Positions 23,948 through 33,437 of a stretch of 64,000 nt of DNA are shown one piece after another (position 1 is the stretch's first letter; each line of letters begins with the position of its first letter). The stretch is from Russula earlei. Taxonomy: Eukaryota > Basidiomycota > Agaricomycetes > Russulales > Russulaceae. The notes beneath the pieces are model-generated. The model made no database searches and had not been told where the DNA came from. It was given only the letters and a program-made list of their open reading frames with translations. The stretch lies in NCBI GenBank assembly GCA_025769875.1, contig JAGFNK010000057.1, forward strand, positions 110,205 to 174,204, written 5' to 3'. Made by a program: the position numbers and the translations under genes.

Positions 23948-25928
23948 TCACTTTCTCCACCAGATTACATATGTATCCATGTGCAAACTCATGTGATGAC
24001 TCCACGGATATGAGCGTGAGGTAGCCATCCACCTCTCCGATGCCACAATTGGCAAACAGGGATAATGCTGGACAATATCATCAGTTGGCAACCAACAACC
24101 ATTTGTGATATCCTTGATATCACTGGCAAGGTGTTGGACTGCCAGTGTCCGGCGTGCATACTCGGGAAGTGCCAAAAATCCAGGTACAGTATCACCTGGC
24201 GAGTGCAGGTGCGGGTGTGGGTGTGGGTGTGGGTGCGGGTGTGGGTGTGGGTGCGGGTGTGGGTGTGGGTGCGGGTTGTGGGTGGTGGGTTGCGGGTGTG
24301 GGGGGTGGGGTTGGCGGGTGTGGGTGTGGGTGCGGGTGTGGGTGTGGGTGCGGGTGTGGGTGTGGGTGCGGGTGTGGGGTGTGGGTGCGGGTGTGGGTGG
24401 TGGGTGCGGGTGTGGGTGTGGGTGCGGGTGTGGGGTGTGGGTGCGGGTGTGGGTGTGGGTGCGGGTGTGGGTGTGGGGTGCGGGTGTGGGTGTGGGTTGC
24501 GGTGTTGGGCGGGTGTGGGTGTGGGTGCGGGTGTGGGTGTGGGTGGCGGGTGTGGGGTGTGGGTGCGGGTGTGGGTGTGGGTGCGGGTGTGGGTGTGGGT
24601 GCGGGTGTGGTGTGGGTGCGGGGGTGTGGGTGTGGGTGCGGGTGTGGGTGTGGGTGCGGGTGTGGGTGTGGGTGCGGGTGTGGGTGTGGGTGCGGGTGTG
24701 GGTGTGGGTGCGGGTGTGGGTGTGGGTGGGGTGTGGGTGTGGTGCGGGTGTGGGGTGGGTGCGGGTGTGGGTTGGGTGCGGGGTGGTGGGTGTGGGGTGC
24801 GGGTGTGGTGTGGGTGGGGTGCGGGTGTGGGGTGTGGGTGTGTGCGGGTGTGGTGTGGGTGCGGGTGTGGGTGTGGGTGCGGGTGTGGGGTGTGGGTGCG
24901 GGTGTGGGGTGTGGGTGCGGGTGTGGGTGTGGGTGCGGGTGTGGGTGTGGGTGCGGGGTGTGGGTGTGGGTGCGGGTGTGGGTGTGGGTGCGGGTGTGGG
25001 TGCGGGTGCGAGTGCGAGTGCGGGTGTGGGTGCGAATTCAGGCATGGGCAGGGAGAAACCAAGAGAATGGACAGTTGAGTCGAAGACATCAACAACTCTG
25101 TTCATGACCACTGTAACACCCATGACAGCAGACGCCATGGTGTCACCCCTCTGTTTTTTAGCTGAAGATGTTTCGGTCATCAGGATATCGTCAATGCGAG
25201 GTGATTTACGCTTGTTGGTTACGAAGTCGAATGAGGTATTTGATGGTGAAGTCGATGCCCTCCTGCTGCCGCCGACTTGAGACAAATCGGGGGTCAGGTG
25301 AGCAGGAGTAGGTGGCTGGGATGGAGCATGCTCAGCATGAGGTGTTGGCTGCGAAGCCTGGTATGCGTGTTTGCCTTTGGTTTTTGTTCCTACAAGAGAT
25401 TCCATGGCCTCGCAATGTGGCCAGCCCTTGTGGTGGAACTTCTTGACCACTGGTTTGTCCTACTAAAGTAAGATATTGTTGACAAATCAGGAGTCACAGA
25501 CGCACTGCGACCAGCTCATCATACACTGCCTGATTTTGATTTTCTGCTGATATGTCCATTCCTGTCACATCATCCCAAGCCATGCCAGACTTATTTTTGA
25601 TCGCTGAAATGGTGTCCCAGTCAGCCTTCATCTAGTTGAACGGTGTCAGTGTTGAGGTGTAGTGAAAAGAGGAAACACATACCCTTTGCCACTTCATCTT
25701 GCACGAGCTCAGAGTTTTGAAGCCACCCTTCTTACAAAGGGACCTAATTTGACTGGCCGCCTCATTGAAGACTTGATCCTTGAACATAGCGTTGGATGTC
25801 ATTTGGTCCTTGTGCTCCAAGAGGAAGTTTAAGAACTCGGCTTCCTCCTCAGTCGTCCATCTTGCCTTGATATCTGCTCAGGTTTCTTCTGCAGAGGAAT
25901 CAGAGCTTCTTGATGAGCGGGTCTGCAT
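23948..25928 (-). CDS. Harbinger second ORF: Myb/SANT-like protein with huge Pro/Thr repeat
   Basis: In Harbinger elements the Myb/SANT partner binds DNA and helps the transposase reach the nucleus. The start near 25926-25928 ([15 protein letters not shown]) leads into [38 protein letters not shown] and [10 protein letters not shown]. After an intron (acceptor near 25632) it continues [20 protein letters not shown], then [21 protein letters not shown] after a second intron. This is the trihelix/Myb-like pattern. The product continues into 830 bp of 18-nt minisatellite, read as Pro-Ala-Pro-Thr-type repeats that drift into His-Pro and Arg-Thr-His frames. It exits to a unique C-terminus ([19 protein letters not shown]) ending at 23948. 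Whether the full-length product is made is unknown. Confidence 0.72.
24205..25035. repeat. 18-nt GC-rich minisatellite inside the transposon ORF
   Basis: About 45 imperfect copies of a unit close to GGTGTGGGTGTGGGTGCG (plus strand), with 1-2-base length variants that shift frame. The plus strand contains essentially only G, T and the C of GCG, and no TAA, TAG or TGA. All frames of the tract are therefore open on both strands, which produces long spurious ORFs. On the minus strand it encodes [12 protein letters not shown] or RTHTHT depending on phase. The G-runs could form G-quadruplexes. Confidence 0.95.
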
Positions 25929-26719
25929 GGGAGGTGATGATCAGGATCAGGAAAATAAAGTGTGGGGCGATGCCGAAGTGAAGGTGAAAAAGAAGGTACT
26001 GACAAAGGGCCTACACATGTGCAATCACACACAAATATGCGAATACGTGAATATGCAAATCACAAGCGAATAAAAACTCATATTAAAAAAAAACCTATTA
26101 GTTTATCATATATGCGATGTCACTTATATCACACTGGTCACACCAGTCACTCCCGGAAAATCCCGAAATTCAAGTTCAAGTTCAAAGTTCAAGAATTCTT
26201 GGTTGGTATCATGGGCCTTAAAATTTTCAACTTTTGGTGTGCAAAGTGTGTGCAAAACTTCAAACTGTCAAGAACTAAGAATTACACTCCAAATCTTGGG
26301 CTGCACCTAGATACACTTGATGCAATTCTATTGCCCAAGTTTCAAGACAATCCATTCAGAAATGGTTGTGATATAGTTCAATATTTCCCCCTCAAACAAT
26401 ATTCAAAAAAAGGGAAGGACCAAAGTCAGACAATACTGTCACCAACCCACCAACCATGCAGCTTACTTAAGGTACCTAGCACTTGGTCAGAATTTGTAGA
26501 CACACTGAAAATGATGATCTTGATTTCTTTCAAATGGGGGGTAAAAGTAGTGATTAATGTGAATCCACCCATGTTTTTTTTTGTCAGAATATACCCATTT
26601 GATGTTTTCCCCTTCCTCATGTTTTTGGAGAGATGTCATACAGAATGGTAGAGTTCAAGTCAGTGCTTCGAATTGGCATCCTTGGCTAATCACATGTCTC
26701 TATAGCTGTCCTCATCCTC

Positions 26720-27400
26720 AAGCCCCATTGACCATACATCTGCACAGATGGTGTACTCCCTCCCCATGGTGTGTTGGGGCTAGGGTGGCCAGATGGCAAG
26801 AGATTGGCCATGTGCAGGATCTCACAGCAACTATTTGCACTGCCATGTACTTTGTTGTCCCCATGAAGGTGCCTGCATGGGAGCCAATGAGCTTGCTGGA
26901 AATGCCAAAATCACAAAGCTTGACTGTGCCCTGTCATGAGAGGAGGATTTTCAATGGCTTGATGTCCCAATGGATGACCTTCTTAAAGTGCAAATAGGCC
27001 AGGCCTTCCAGCACCTGCCATGGGTTCCTGATCCCCAGATCATAGTGAGGAAGGAAGGAAGGAAAGGGCAAACAAAGGCCATGCACTTCCTCCACCAACA
27101 CTCATGCAACCTTCTCTCCCACATGGCCCTTCCTCCATTGGATCTGCTCCCCAACAGTGGCCAGGCTCTTTCCCTCACACAGCTCCATAATCAGCTTGAC
27201 CTTGCTGTTTGATGGCAACATGTACATGCTGTAAAAACAGACCATGTTTGTGTGCCTGAGGCCAGAGAGGAATGTGAGCTCATGCACAAGCTGCTTCAGC
27301 AGGCCCTCGTGCATGATGATCATCTTGCATGTGAACTGGTGGCCCATCTGCTTGTCCTGCACTGCCTCCACCACACTGCTCACCCCTTCCCCAAGCATGG
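26720..27400 (-). pseudogene. MAP kinase kinase (MEK-family) pseudogene
   Basis: The minus strand holds consecutive kinase motifs: a glycine loop LGEGVSSVVEAV, the ATP Lys context FTCKMII, and the alpha-C region QLVHELTFLSGLRH. These are followed by LIMELCEGKSLATVGEQIQ, an intron-like break, LEGLAYLHFKKVIHWDIKP and CDFGISSKLIGSHAGTFMG. The HRD motif is HWD. A TGA stop follows KPLKILLS, and after GTTKYMA the sequence loses the MAPE/substrate lobe. It is therefore a dead copy. A residual intron before LEGLAYLH argues against a retrotransposed origin. Further upstream (27.4-27.9 kb) are short frames that may be the degenerate N-terminal region. It sits between the Harbinger right end and the uS7 gene. 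Confidence 0.8.
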
Positions 27401-27922
27401 CGACAATGTCCAGTACACCATTGGACCAGGAGTCTCATGCACCCATGGCATCACTGTCCCCTGATGACCCATTTTTGTTCTGTGTGGCTGCCAACAAGGA
27501 GGAGGTGGGCAAGGGTGGCTGGGTGTCAATGTGGCACACAAGCTGGTGCAGGTCTCCACTCCCAATCACAACACAACAGTCATGACCTCCACTGTGACAA
27601 TGGCACTCCATGCGTGTTTCATTCAAGTTTTTCTCTGTGCTCACTTTTCTTACCCCTTTCTCACAGTGACAGCACAGCTAGGACCATGGCATTGATACAG
27701 CCATGAAGGTCTGCCTTGCATGACAACAGGTGTCTTTCAGTGTGGAGGGATTTTTTGTGCTCAACAAGCATGTGTTGTCCTTCAAGGGAGATGATCTTTG
27801 AGATTGAGCAGGGCATGATGGGCAGGGCTGGCTGGGCGGTGTGTTGGTCATCCTGGACCTTGCTCATCAAGTGTTTAGTTAATTCCTGTATGCACACAAT
27901 ATTACATCATCTTTTTTCCTTG

Positions 27923-27939
27923 CCCCCCCCCCCCCCCCC
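27923..27939. repeat. 17-base poly-C run
   Basis: An uninterrupted run of 17 C residues on the plus strand lies in the pseudogene-bearing intergenic DNA. Its length is likely to vary between isolates, and it is a known type of sequencing-error hotspot. Confidence 0.9.
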
Positions 27940-28262
27940 AAACCTCCAATTGCAGTGTTTTTACCTGTCTCATCAACAATGTAATGTTCAAATGGCACTT
28001 CAAGGTTTTCATCATGTCTCTTGTGACTATGTGTGACTGACTGATTGCTAGGTACCTTAAGTAAGCTGCACAGGTTGGTGGGTCGGTGACATGACAGTGA
28101 CAGTAATGAAAGAAACTATACAGATAACCGGGAATTTCCGAGTGGCAACAAACTTTAGTAAGATACGTATACGTCAAAACACAAGGTCCGACTTCAGGTC
28201 GTCGTCAAGATTATCGCCCTCAAACAGCCAGTTATCCATCCCTTCTCTTTCTCCTACTCGAA

Positions 28263-29148
28263 ATGGCCGCACAAACACTCCCGAAGGAAGTCTCAAAGCT
28301 CGGGCAGGAGGTCAAGCTGTTCGGGAAGTGGGATACGCAGGAGTTCGTCCTGTCACTAACCCCCTGTGCTCTGACCAGAGGGGTTGACTACATATTATTT
28401 CAGCGTCGAGGTGAAAGACATATCACTAACAGATTATATTCAAATCCGTCATGCCGTTTATCTACCCCATACCGCTGGTCGATACGCCAAGAAGCAGTTC
28501 AAGAAGGCTCAGATGCCTATAGTTGAACGGCTCGTGGACAGGTAAGCAATGATATCATAGCAGCATTAGCTGTTCCAATTGTCCGCACTTTCAGTCTGAT
28601 GATGAAGGGTCGCAACAATGGCAAGAAGCTTTTGGCCGTCCGCATTGTGGCACATGCGTTTGAGATCATCCACCTCCTTACAGACCAGAACCCGATCCAG
28701 GTTAGGCCGTTCGATCTTACGTTCTGCTTTCCTAGCCTATTCCAGACGTACAGGTTCTTGTTGATGCCATTGTAAACACTGGCCCTCGTGAAGACTCTAC
28801 CCGTATTGGCTCTCAAGGTACTGTCCGTCGCCAGGCTGTCGATGTTTCACCTTTGCGGAGAGTCAACCAAGCCATCTCACTCCTCACCATCGGCGTATGT
28901 GTTCAATCATGTAAATTTTCTTTTGCTTATAGTATCGTTATCTCAGACGCGAGAGTCGGCGTTCCGCAACGTGAAGTCAGTCGCCGAATGTCTTGCTGAT
29001 GAACTCATCAATGCAGCAAAAGGTTCTTCAAACTCGTATGCTATTAAGGTTTGTCACGCCGACTTTAGTTTCCTATTACTCAAACGCAGCCACGTTACGT
29101 GCGCAGAAAAAAGACGAACTGGAGCGCGTTGCCAAGTCCAATCGGTGA
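28263..29148 (+). CDS. RPS5: 40S ribosomal protein uS7 (RPS5)
   Basis: uS7 binds the 3' major domain of 18S rRNA at the mRNA exit/E-site side of the head of the small subunit. The start is ATG 28263 after a CT-rich leader (TCTCTTTCTCCTACTCG), typical of ribosomal protein genes. Exon 1 (28263-28342) ends KLFGKWDTQ|. The next begins at 28404 to give [36 protein letters not shown] and [10 protein letters not shown]. Later exons give [20 protein letters not shown], the family signature region [67 protein letters not shown] and [13 protein letters not shown], stopping at 29146-29148. Length and motifs match intact fungal uS7. It is the nearest functional gene to the transposon nest and looks undamaged. 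Confidence 0.96.
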
Positions 29149-30757
29149 ACGTTCCTTTTCCGCCGCGGAAAGCAGCTTTCGCGGATGGTGGCGCTTTTCT
29201 ATTATATTTGTTTACGCTTTCACATCCCGTCTCGTATCCCGTCTACCATCCACATGTTGCCCACGTGCTTGTCATTGGCGGCAATCTGCGTGCGATTTTT
29301 GAGCAGAAGAACAGAACAGAAAGAAAGGATCGGTCTCCCAATGGAGCAATTTAAAATTCTTGTGGAGCCGTAGATTGCCACGTGTGTTATGGCATGGTCA
29401 GATCCTCGGAAAAACTCCTGGCAGTGTCCATGCATGAAGTAAGGAAGAAGCGACATGTTTCATGCGGGCTGTGGTTATCCAGTTGGAACTGTGGAGCGAG
29501 TTTGTGCCTGTGAGGATATCTGTACGCCATCGTTGGCGTGCTCTTTCCAGAAAAAAATATGATGCGACGTGGGCCCGCGCGTGATCGTAGCAGGTGGTCG
29601 ATCTATGCGGTAGCGAATTGCATAGAAGCGTGCGGCGTTCCCCTAACTCTGCTGGGCTGAGACCGCGCCGGGTGGCAGGTTCGAAGATCCCAAGATGAGC
29701 GTCTGCCTGGCATCGGGCTCGTGTCGGGCACCAAAACAATGAAAAATAAATTCTCGCACCTCTGTCGTTCGGAGGTAATTGTCCCATTCAGAACATGACT
29801 TGGCACAATCTTTCTCTTTCAATTTTTTTTTTCGCCTTACTCCATTGAATGTTCTCAGCGCAACGGCGCCTGTCCTCATTCGTTTCAGACATTCATTCCC
29901 AAACTGCCTGACCATGCCAAAACACCGCCGGGCCTGGGTCCTGACGCCACCGGAATCTGACAACGTCAGAGTTCCATCACGAATGGCTGGATGTCAGGGA
30001 AAGACAGGGACGTTAGCGCTCAAGAAATATCTGTACGCTTTTGTGGTCGGCCGATGGCATGAAAAAAAAATGAAAGTGTCAGGTGGTCAGACAGATGAAA
30101 TGATTCGACTGAGAGTCAAGAATGGAAACGGATGATCCAACACTTCATTCTAATTTACTCTAAATGTACAATGGTACGAAGCAAGATGTGTGGTTGGGGT
30201 GCAGTGGAAAGAAATAAGGATCCACACTGCGTTAGGTCACCCAGACCAGCAAGAGCAGTTGACGGATGAGAAACGGAGTGCGTGTGCGGAGGTATATTAC
30301 ATAGGTGTAGGGTTGCCAAAGTACGATAGATAAGTGGGCTGACGTGATTCGAGGCGCGGGAACACAAGAAATCGAACAAACGTGCCCGGGACGAATTAGG
30401 GAACCTGCCCACATGGACGACGCGACATGGTCAGTTGCTGGCAATATGCAAATAAATAGGGTGTGCCATGCAGGACGGCAAGGACGTAACAGTAAGCGAC
30501 TGAACAAGGACCATGGCGATACATGGCGACGTCCCTGACTGCCTCAAGCTGCAAAATGGCAGGGTGGGACAGAATAATCGCAATGGTCGAGGAATACTCG
30601 TCCAATGGCAAATTGCACCAAGTTTCACGCTACTAGCAGTACCTGGCTACCGAGCTCCACTGCAGTGTTAGCGCCGTGTGCCTTTCAATCCTAATTGCGA
30701 TGCGTCCACCCACCACCTAAGATCTCCACAGCCGAAAGGACCAGCGAACACCAACAG
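29149..30757. other. 1.6 kb between uS7 and the next gene, no confident gene
   Basis: Short overlapping frames occur on both strands (for example 29398-29787 minus and 29779-30135 plus), with no recognised motif and no spliceable continuation. A GGTTCGA-like B-box occurs near 29670, but no matching A-box or cloverleaf could be drawn, so no tRNA is called. Confidence 0.4.
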
Positions 30758-32493
30758 CTATCGGCGTTGTGAAGGAGGGCGAGAGGAGGACGTCTCGGGT
30801 TTTGGAACAACGCCATCGTAACCCGTATAGCCGATGTCGCGGCCGAATTCCTTAATCATTGCCTTGCCCACCAGACACACCCAACCCAGACCCTCACCAG
30901 TGGAAGGCGCGCCAGGCCAGAATAGTTCACCTTCCTCGTCCTCTATGTCGGGCTCATATTCCTGATTGTGCGAGAGGGACGAGTGTATGATACGGGTAAA
31001 GGTGGTTGGAAAATGATCCGACAAAGTGCGGAGTGTTAACAGCGCTTGAGATTGCCTCATACAGTGCGAGGCCCACATCACATCTTGAGTCAGGGTCTTA
31101 AGGGTATGGGTGAATGCGGCCGAGATTTCTACCGACACAGAACTAGCGATCAGCGGTGGGGGACGTCCCAGACGGAAGGGCTGGTCTCGTAAGCGGGGCG
31201 CGGGAGTAGGCGTGGGTCGAACCGGTGCGGTTGAGGCGGACGGATCACCTGCTGCAGTTGGTGTATCAGATGGGCGGCTTGTTGGCGTAGAATTAGCGCT
31301 GCTCGTTGCAACGATGCTCGCCGGGGAGGGGAGCATCGGTGGGGTGGACTGTGTGGCTGTAAGAGGAGTTCCAGCGGCACTGCCAGGAGGGGCGGAGACA
31401 TTCTCGACAAGCGCCCGCGCTTGGACCATTAACTTGTCCATTTCTCGGTCAGCACTCTGTTTGGTGGCGAAGACAAACATGCGTGTATGTATGAATGCCT
31501 CGATCATATAACTGGCGTGGATGGGGCCTGGTGAGCGTGCGGTGCCGGGGGTGTTGGAAATACTTACATGAGCCCAAGGAATGCTCTTTCGCGCTCGCTT
31601 GACGCATTCTCAGCAGTCCATTTATTCTTGGTCCAATTGAGAAAAGCTTCCTCTGTTTGCCATGAGCCTGTTATGCAGGCATCTTTGGAATAATCGGTGG
31701 TCCAGATGGAATAGGTGAAGCATATAAGGGCGTCGAGAAGCTCGAGACGAGCAATGAGGGCACCATGCTTGTGATAAGGAGAATTCGGTGGTGGCGGATT
31801 TGGCAGTGGGCGATATTCCTTATGTTGTGGAGAGAAAGTAGACCAGTGACGGGCGTCCCCAGAATACTTAAGCATGCGGCCGTAATTGTGATAACGGTCG
31901 TGAAGTTCGTTGAATGTTGGATCGCCTCGTTGAAGATTCTTGCGTGGTCGTTGTATTGGTAAAGAATGAAGAGACGATGGAGGGGGCGGGGGCGGGGGCG
32001 GGGGAAGACGGGACGAAGAAGGGAGGGGTGAGGGGTCATCACGTAGCTCTCCCTCCTCTGGCTCTGAACGATTTGGGGGTTGTGCCTGATGACGAATATG
32101 CTTTTCGGGGTAGTCGTCCATGCGCGTGCGCTTGACAGGATCGTACGTATGATACGGGTCGGGTTTCCGTTTCGCGGGAGGCGCAGGGGAGGAGGACCTA
32201 GAGGCGGGCGGCGATGGAGGAAGATTTGGGGAAAGCGGGGCGGAGAGTTTGCCAACGATCTGAGGGGGGTGATGTGAGTGAGATACGGCAGGGGGAGGGA
32301 AGAAGAGGAAGGTAGAACCTGCAAATTCCTTAACAGTTGACTCCTGGACAGACTGCGGAGGGGAGGGAGAAATTGAGATGAATGTGTCAACGAGGGGAAG
32401 AAATGATGTAAGTTACCGCTTGCGTTGCTTATGGAGTACGGTTGTCGATAGCAGGGAGGGGGGGGGGGCAAGGAGAGTGGAAGAAGGAGGCAT
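30758..32493 (-). CDS. hypothetical protein: Pro/Ser-rich N-terminus, conserved helical C-terminal domain
   Basis: A basidiomycete family I recognise by pattern but cannot name. The start at 32491-32493 (MPPSSTLLAPPPSLL) lies close to a poly-G/C tract (32455-32468). Exons are joined by GT-AG introns: QRKR|LSRSQLLRN, NLQ|IVGKLSAPLS, and GLI|YMIEAFIHTRMFVFAT at 31510-31565. The N-terminal 200 residues are disordered (SPPASRSSSPAPPAKRKPD; a nine-proline run). The conserved part starts NELHDRYHNYGRMLKYSGDA and includes HGALIARLELLDALICFTYS, then the hinge into the next exon. There follows a Thr/Pro/Ala spacer with a helical segment (VSVEISAAFTHTLKTLTQDV) and an acidic DIEDEEGELFWPG. It ends SSSRPPSQRR. 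The nuclear-protein appearance (KRKP, acidic patches) is only suggestive. Confidence 0.72.
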
Positions 32494-33437
32494 TCCTGGA
32501 GAAGCGAAAAGGGAGGATGATGGGGGTAAGTGAGAGAGAGAGAGAGCGGGAGACGAGAAAGTGAGAGCGCGAGCTGAGGTGAGTAAATCGAAGGTCTGTG
32601 GTACCCAATGGTACCCGGTGGTACCCAATCCGCAATCCGCCACTCGGCTCAGTTGTGTTCTCTTGTCGGGTTTTACGTTTGTGTCCCCCAGTTCCAGTTC
32701 CAGTTCCAGTTCCAGATCCTTCATGTCCGTATTCCCGTACCTCACCCGCCCCCAGCCCTCTCAAAATTGAAGCGTCCGCCAATACCGCGATGCTCTGTCA
32801 TCCTGCACCGTCCCGGTATCCGTATCGTCTGACAACAGCCACCGCCTTACCGGTCCTCCGTGCTTGCGCCATGCGCTACCATCGCCATCAATTCGTCGGT
32901 CCTCCGTCGGCTTGCCAGCAGTTCCGCCACGCATTGGCAAGGCAAGCGGCCACATCACCGGCTATTCCCCCATCATCCCCAGTGTCTAATTTTGACTCCT
33001 TTATTAGGATGCTGAACAAGTGTGCCGTCTCGGATCTCTTATTCCTTTTTGTATTCATGTTCATGTTACCCCCCTGAATTTCAGTCACTTTTGTTATTAT
33101 CCCTCCTGTATTTCATTCACACGAGTGGAGTGGTGTGAACCCACATTGGCACGGCCAGCGAACAATCAATCATCAGCAATCAGTCATTCACTGCAATGCA
33201 CGCCCCTGAGATGGGTAGGCCATAGCGTGCATCCCCGCCGAGGACACGAAAAGTCTCGACCTCAGGTTTGGCCTTTCGCACTCGCTCTCTGATGCTGATG
33301 ATCGACTTGAGAGGATCGCTCGCCCTCGCTCGCTCCGCCCTCGGAGTTAACCGGCAATCACGCACCCTCGATGTCTGTCTGCCCTGCCCTGCGGCCCACG
33401 CGCATCACGCCAACACGCCAGCAAGGGAACAGTGAAA
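32494..33437. promoter_or_regulatory. divergent intergenic region with short tandem repeats
   Basis: It separates the minus-strand hypothetical gene from the plus-strand amidohydrolase. It holds an AG-dinucleotide run near 32534-32545, three 10-bp-spaced copies of TGGTACCC at 32599, 32609 and 32619, and four to five copies of the 6-mer GTTCCA at about 32691-32715. No conserved ORF was found in the remaining 700 bp. The evenly spaced GGTACC copies could be protein-binding sites, one per helical turn, but nothing proves this. Confidence 0.5.

Larger units (their letters stand above)
21557..26217 (-). mobile_element. PIF/Harbinger DNA transposon, about 4.1 kb plus a nested insertion
   Basis: The ends are long terminal inverted repeats beginning GGCCCATGATACCAACC at 21557 and, inverted, ending at 26217. 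The homology runs about 175 bp, through an EcoRI-like GAATTCTTG segment, the GGGATTTTCCGGGAGTGAC block and an A/T-rich part. TTA flanks both ends (21554-21556 and 26218-26220), as expected of the 3-bp TWA target duplication of this superfamily. It encodes the two characteristic genes on the minus strand: a HARBI1-like DDE nuclease (22508-23793) and a Myb/SANT DNA-binding protein (23948-25928). The left repeat is interrupted at 21586-22138 by a second element. Frame damage in the transposase suggests it is no longer autonomous. Confidence 0.9.
21533..26292. repeat. short palindromic host site split by the Harbinger element
   Basis: Outside the Harbinger target duplication, the left flank 21533-21556 (TTGGAGT...TTCTTA) is an imperfect inverted copy of 26270-26292 (AAGAACT...ACTCCAA). 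Removing the 4.7 kb insertion and one TTA brings the two arms to within about 50 bp of each other. This would form a palindromic mini-element of about 96 bp, plausibly an older MITE. No target duplication of this outermost unit was identified. Confidence 0.45.

Noticed and set aside
24205..25035. Telomere-like G/T repeat
   Set aside because: The unit is 18 nt and contains GCG, lies inside a transposon ORF, and both flanks are unique transposon sequence; it is not a fungal TTAGGG-type array.
24065..25280. Long plus-strand ORFs (320-391 codons) through the G/T-rich tract
   Set aside because: They are created by the stop-free minisatellite; the flanking unique sequence codes on the minus strand as the Myb/SANT protein.
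26951..27585. Plus-strand ORFs across the kinase pseudogene
   Set aside because: Antisense shadows; kinase motifs appear only on the minus strand.
29640..29700. Possible tRNA gene (GGTTCGA B-box-like sequence)
   Set aside because: No A-box at the right distance and no acceptor or anticodon stem could be paired.
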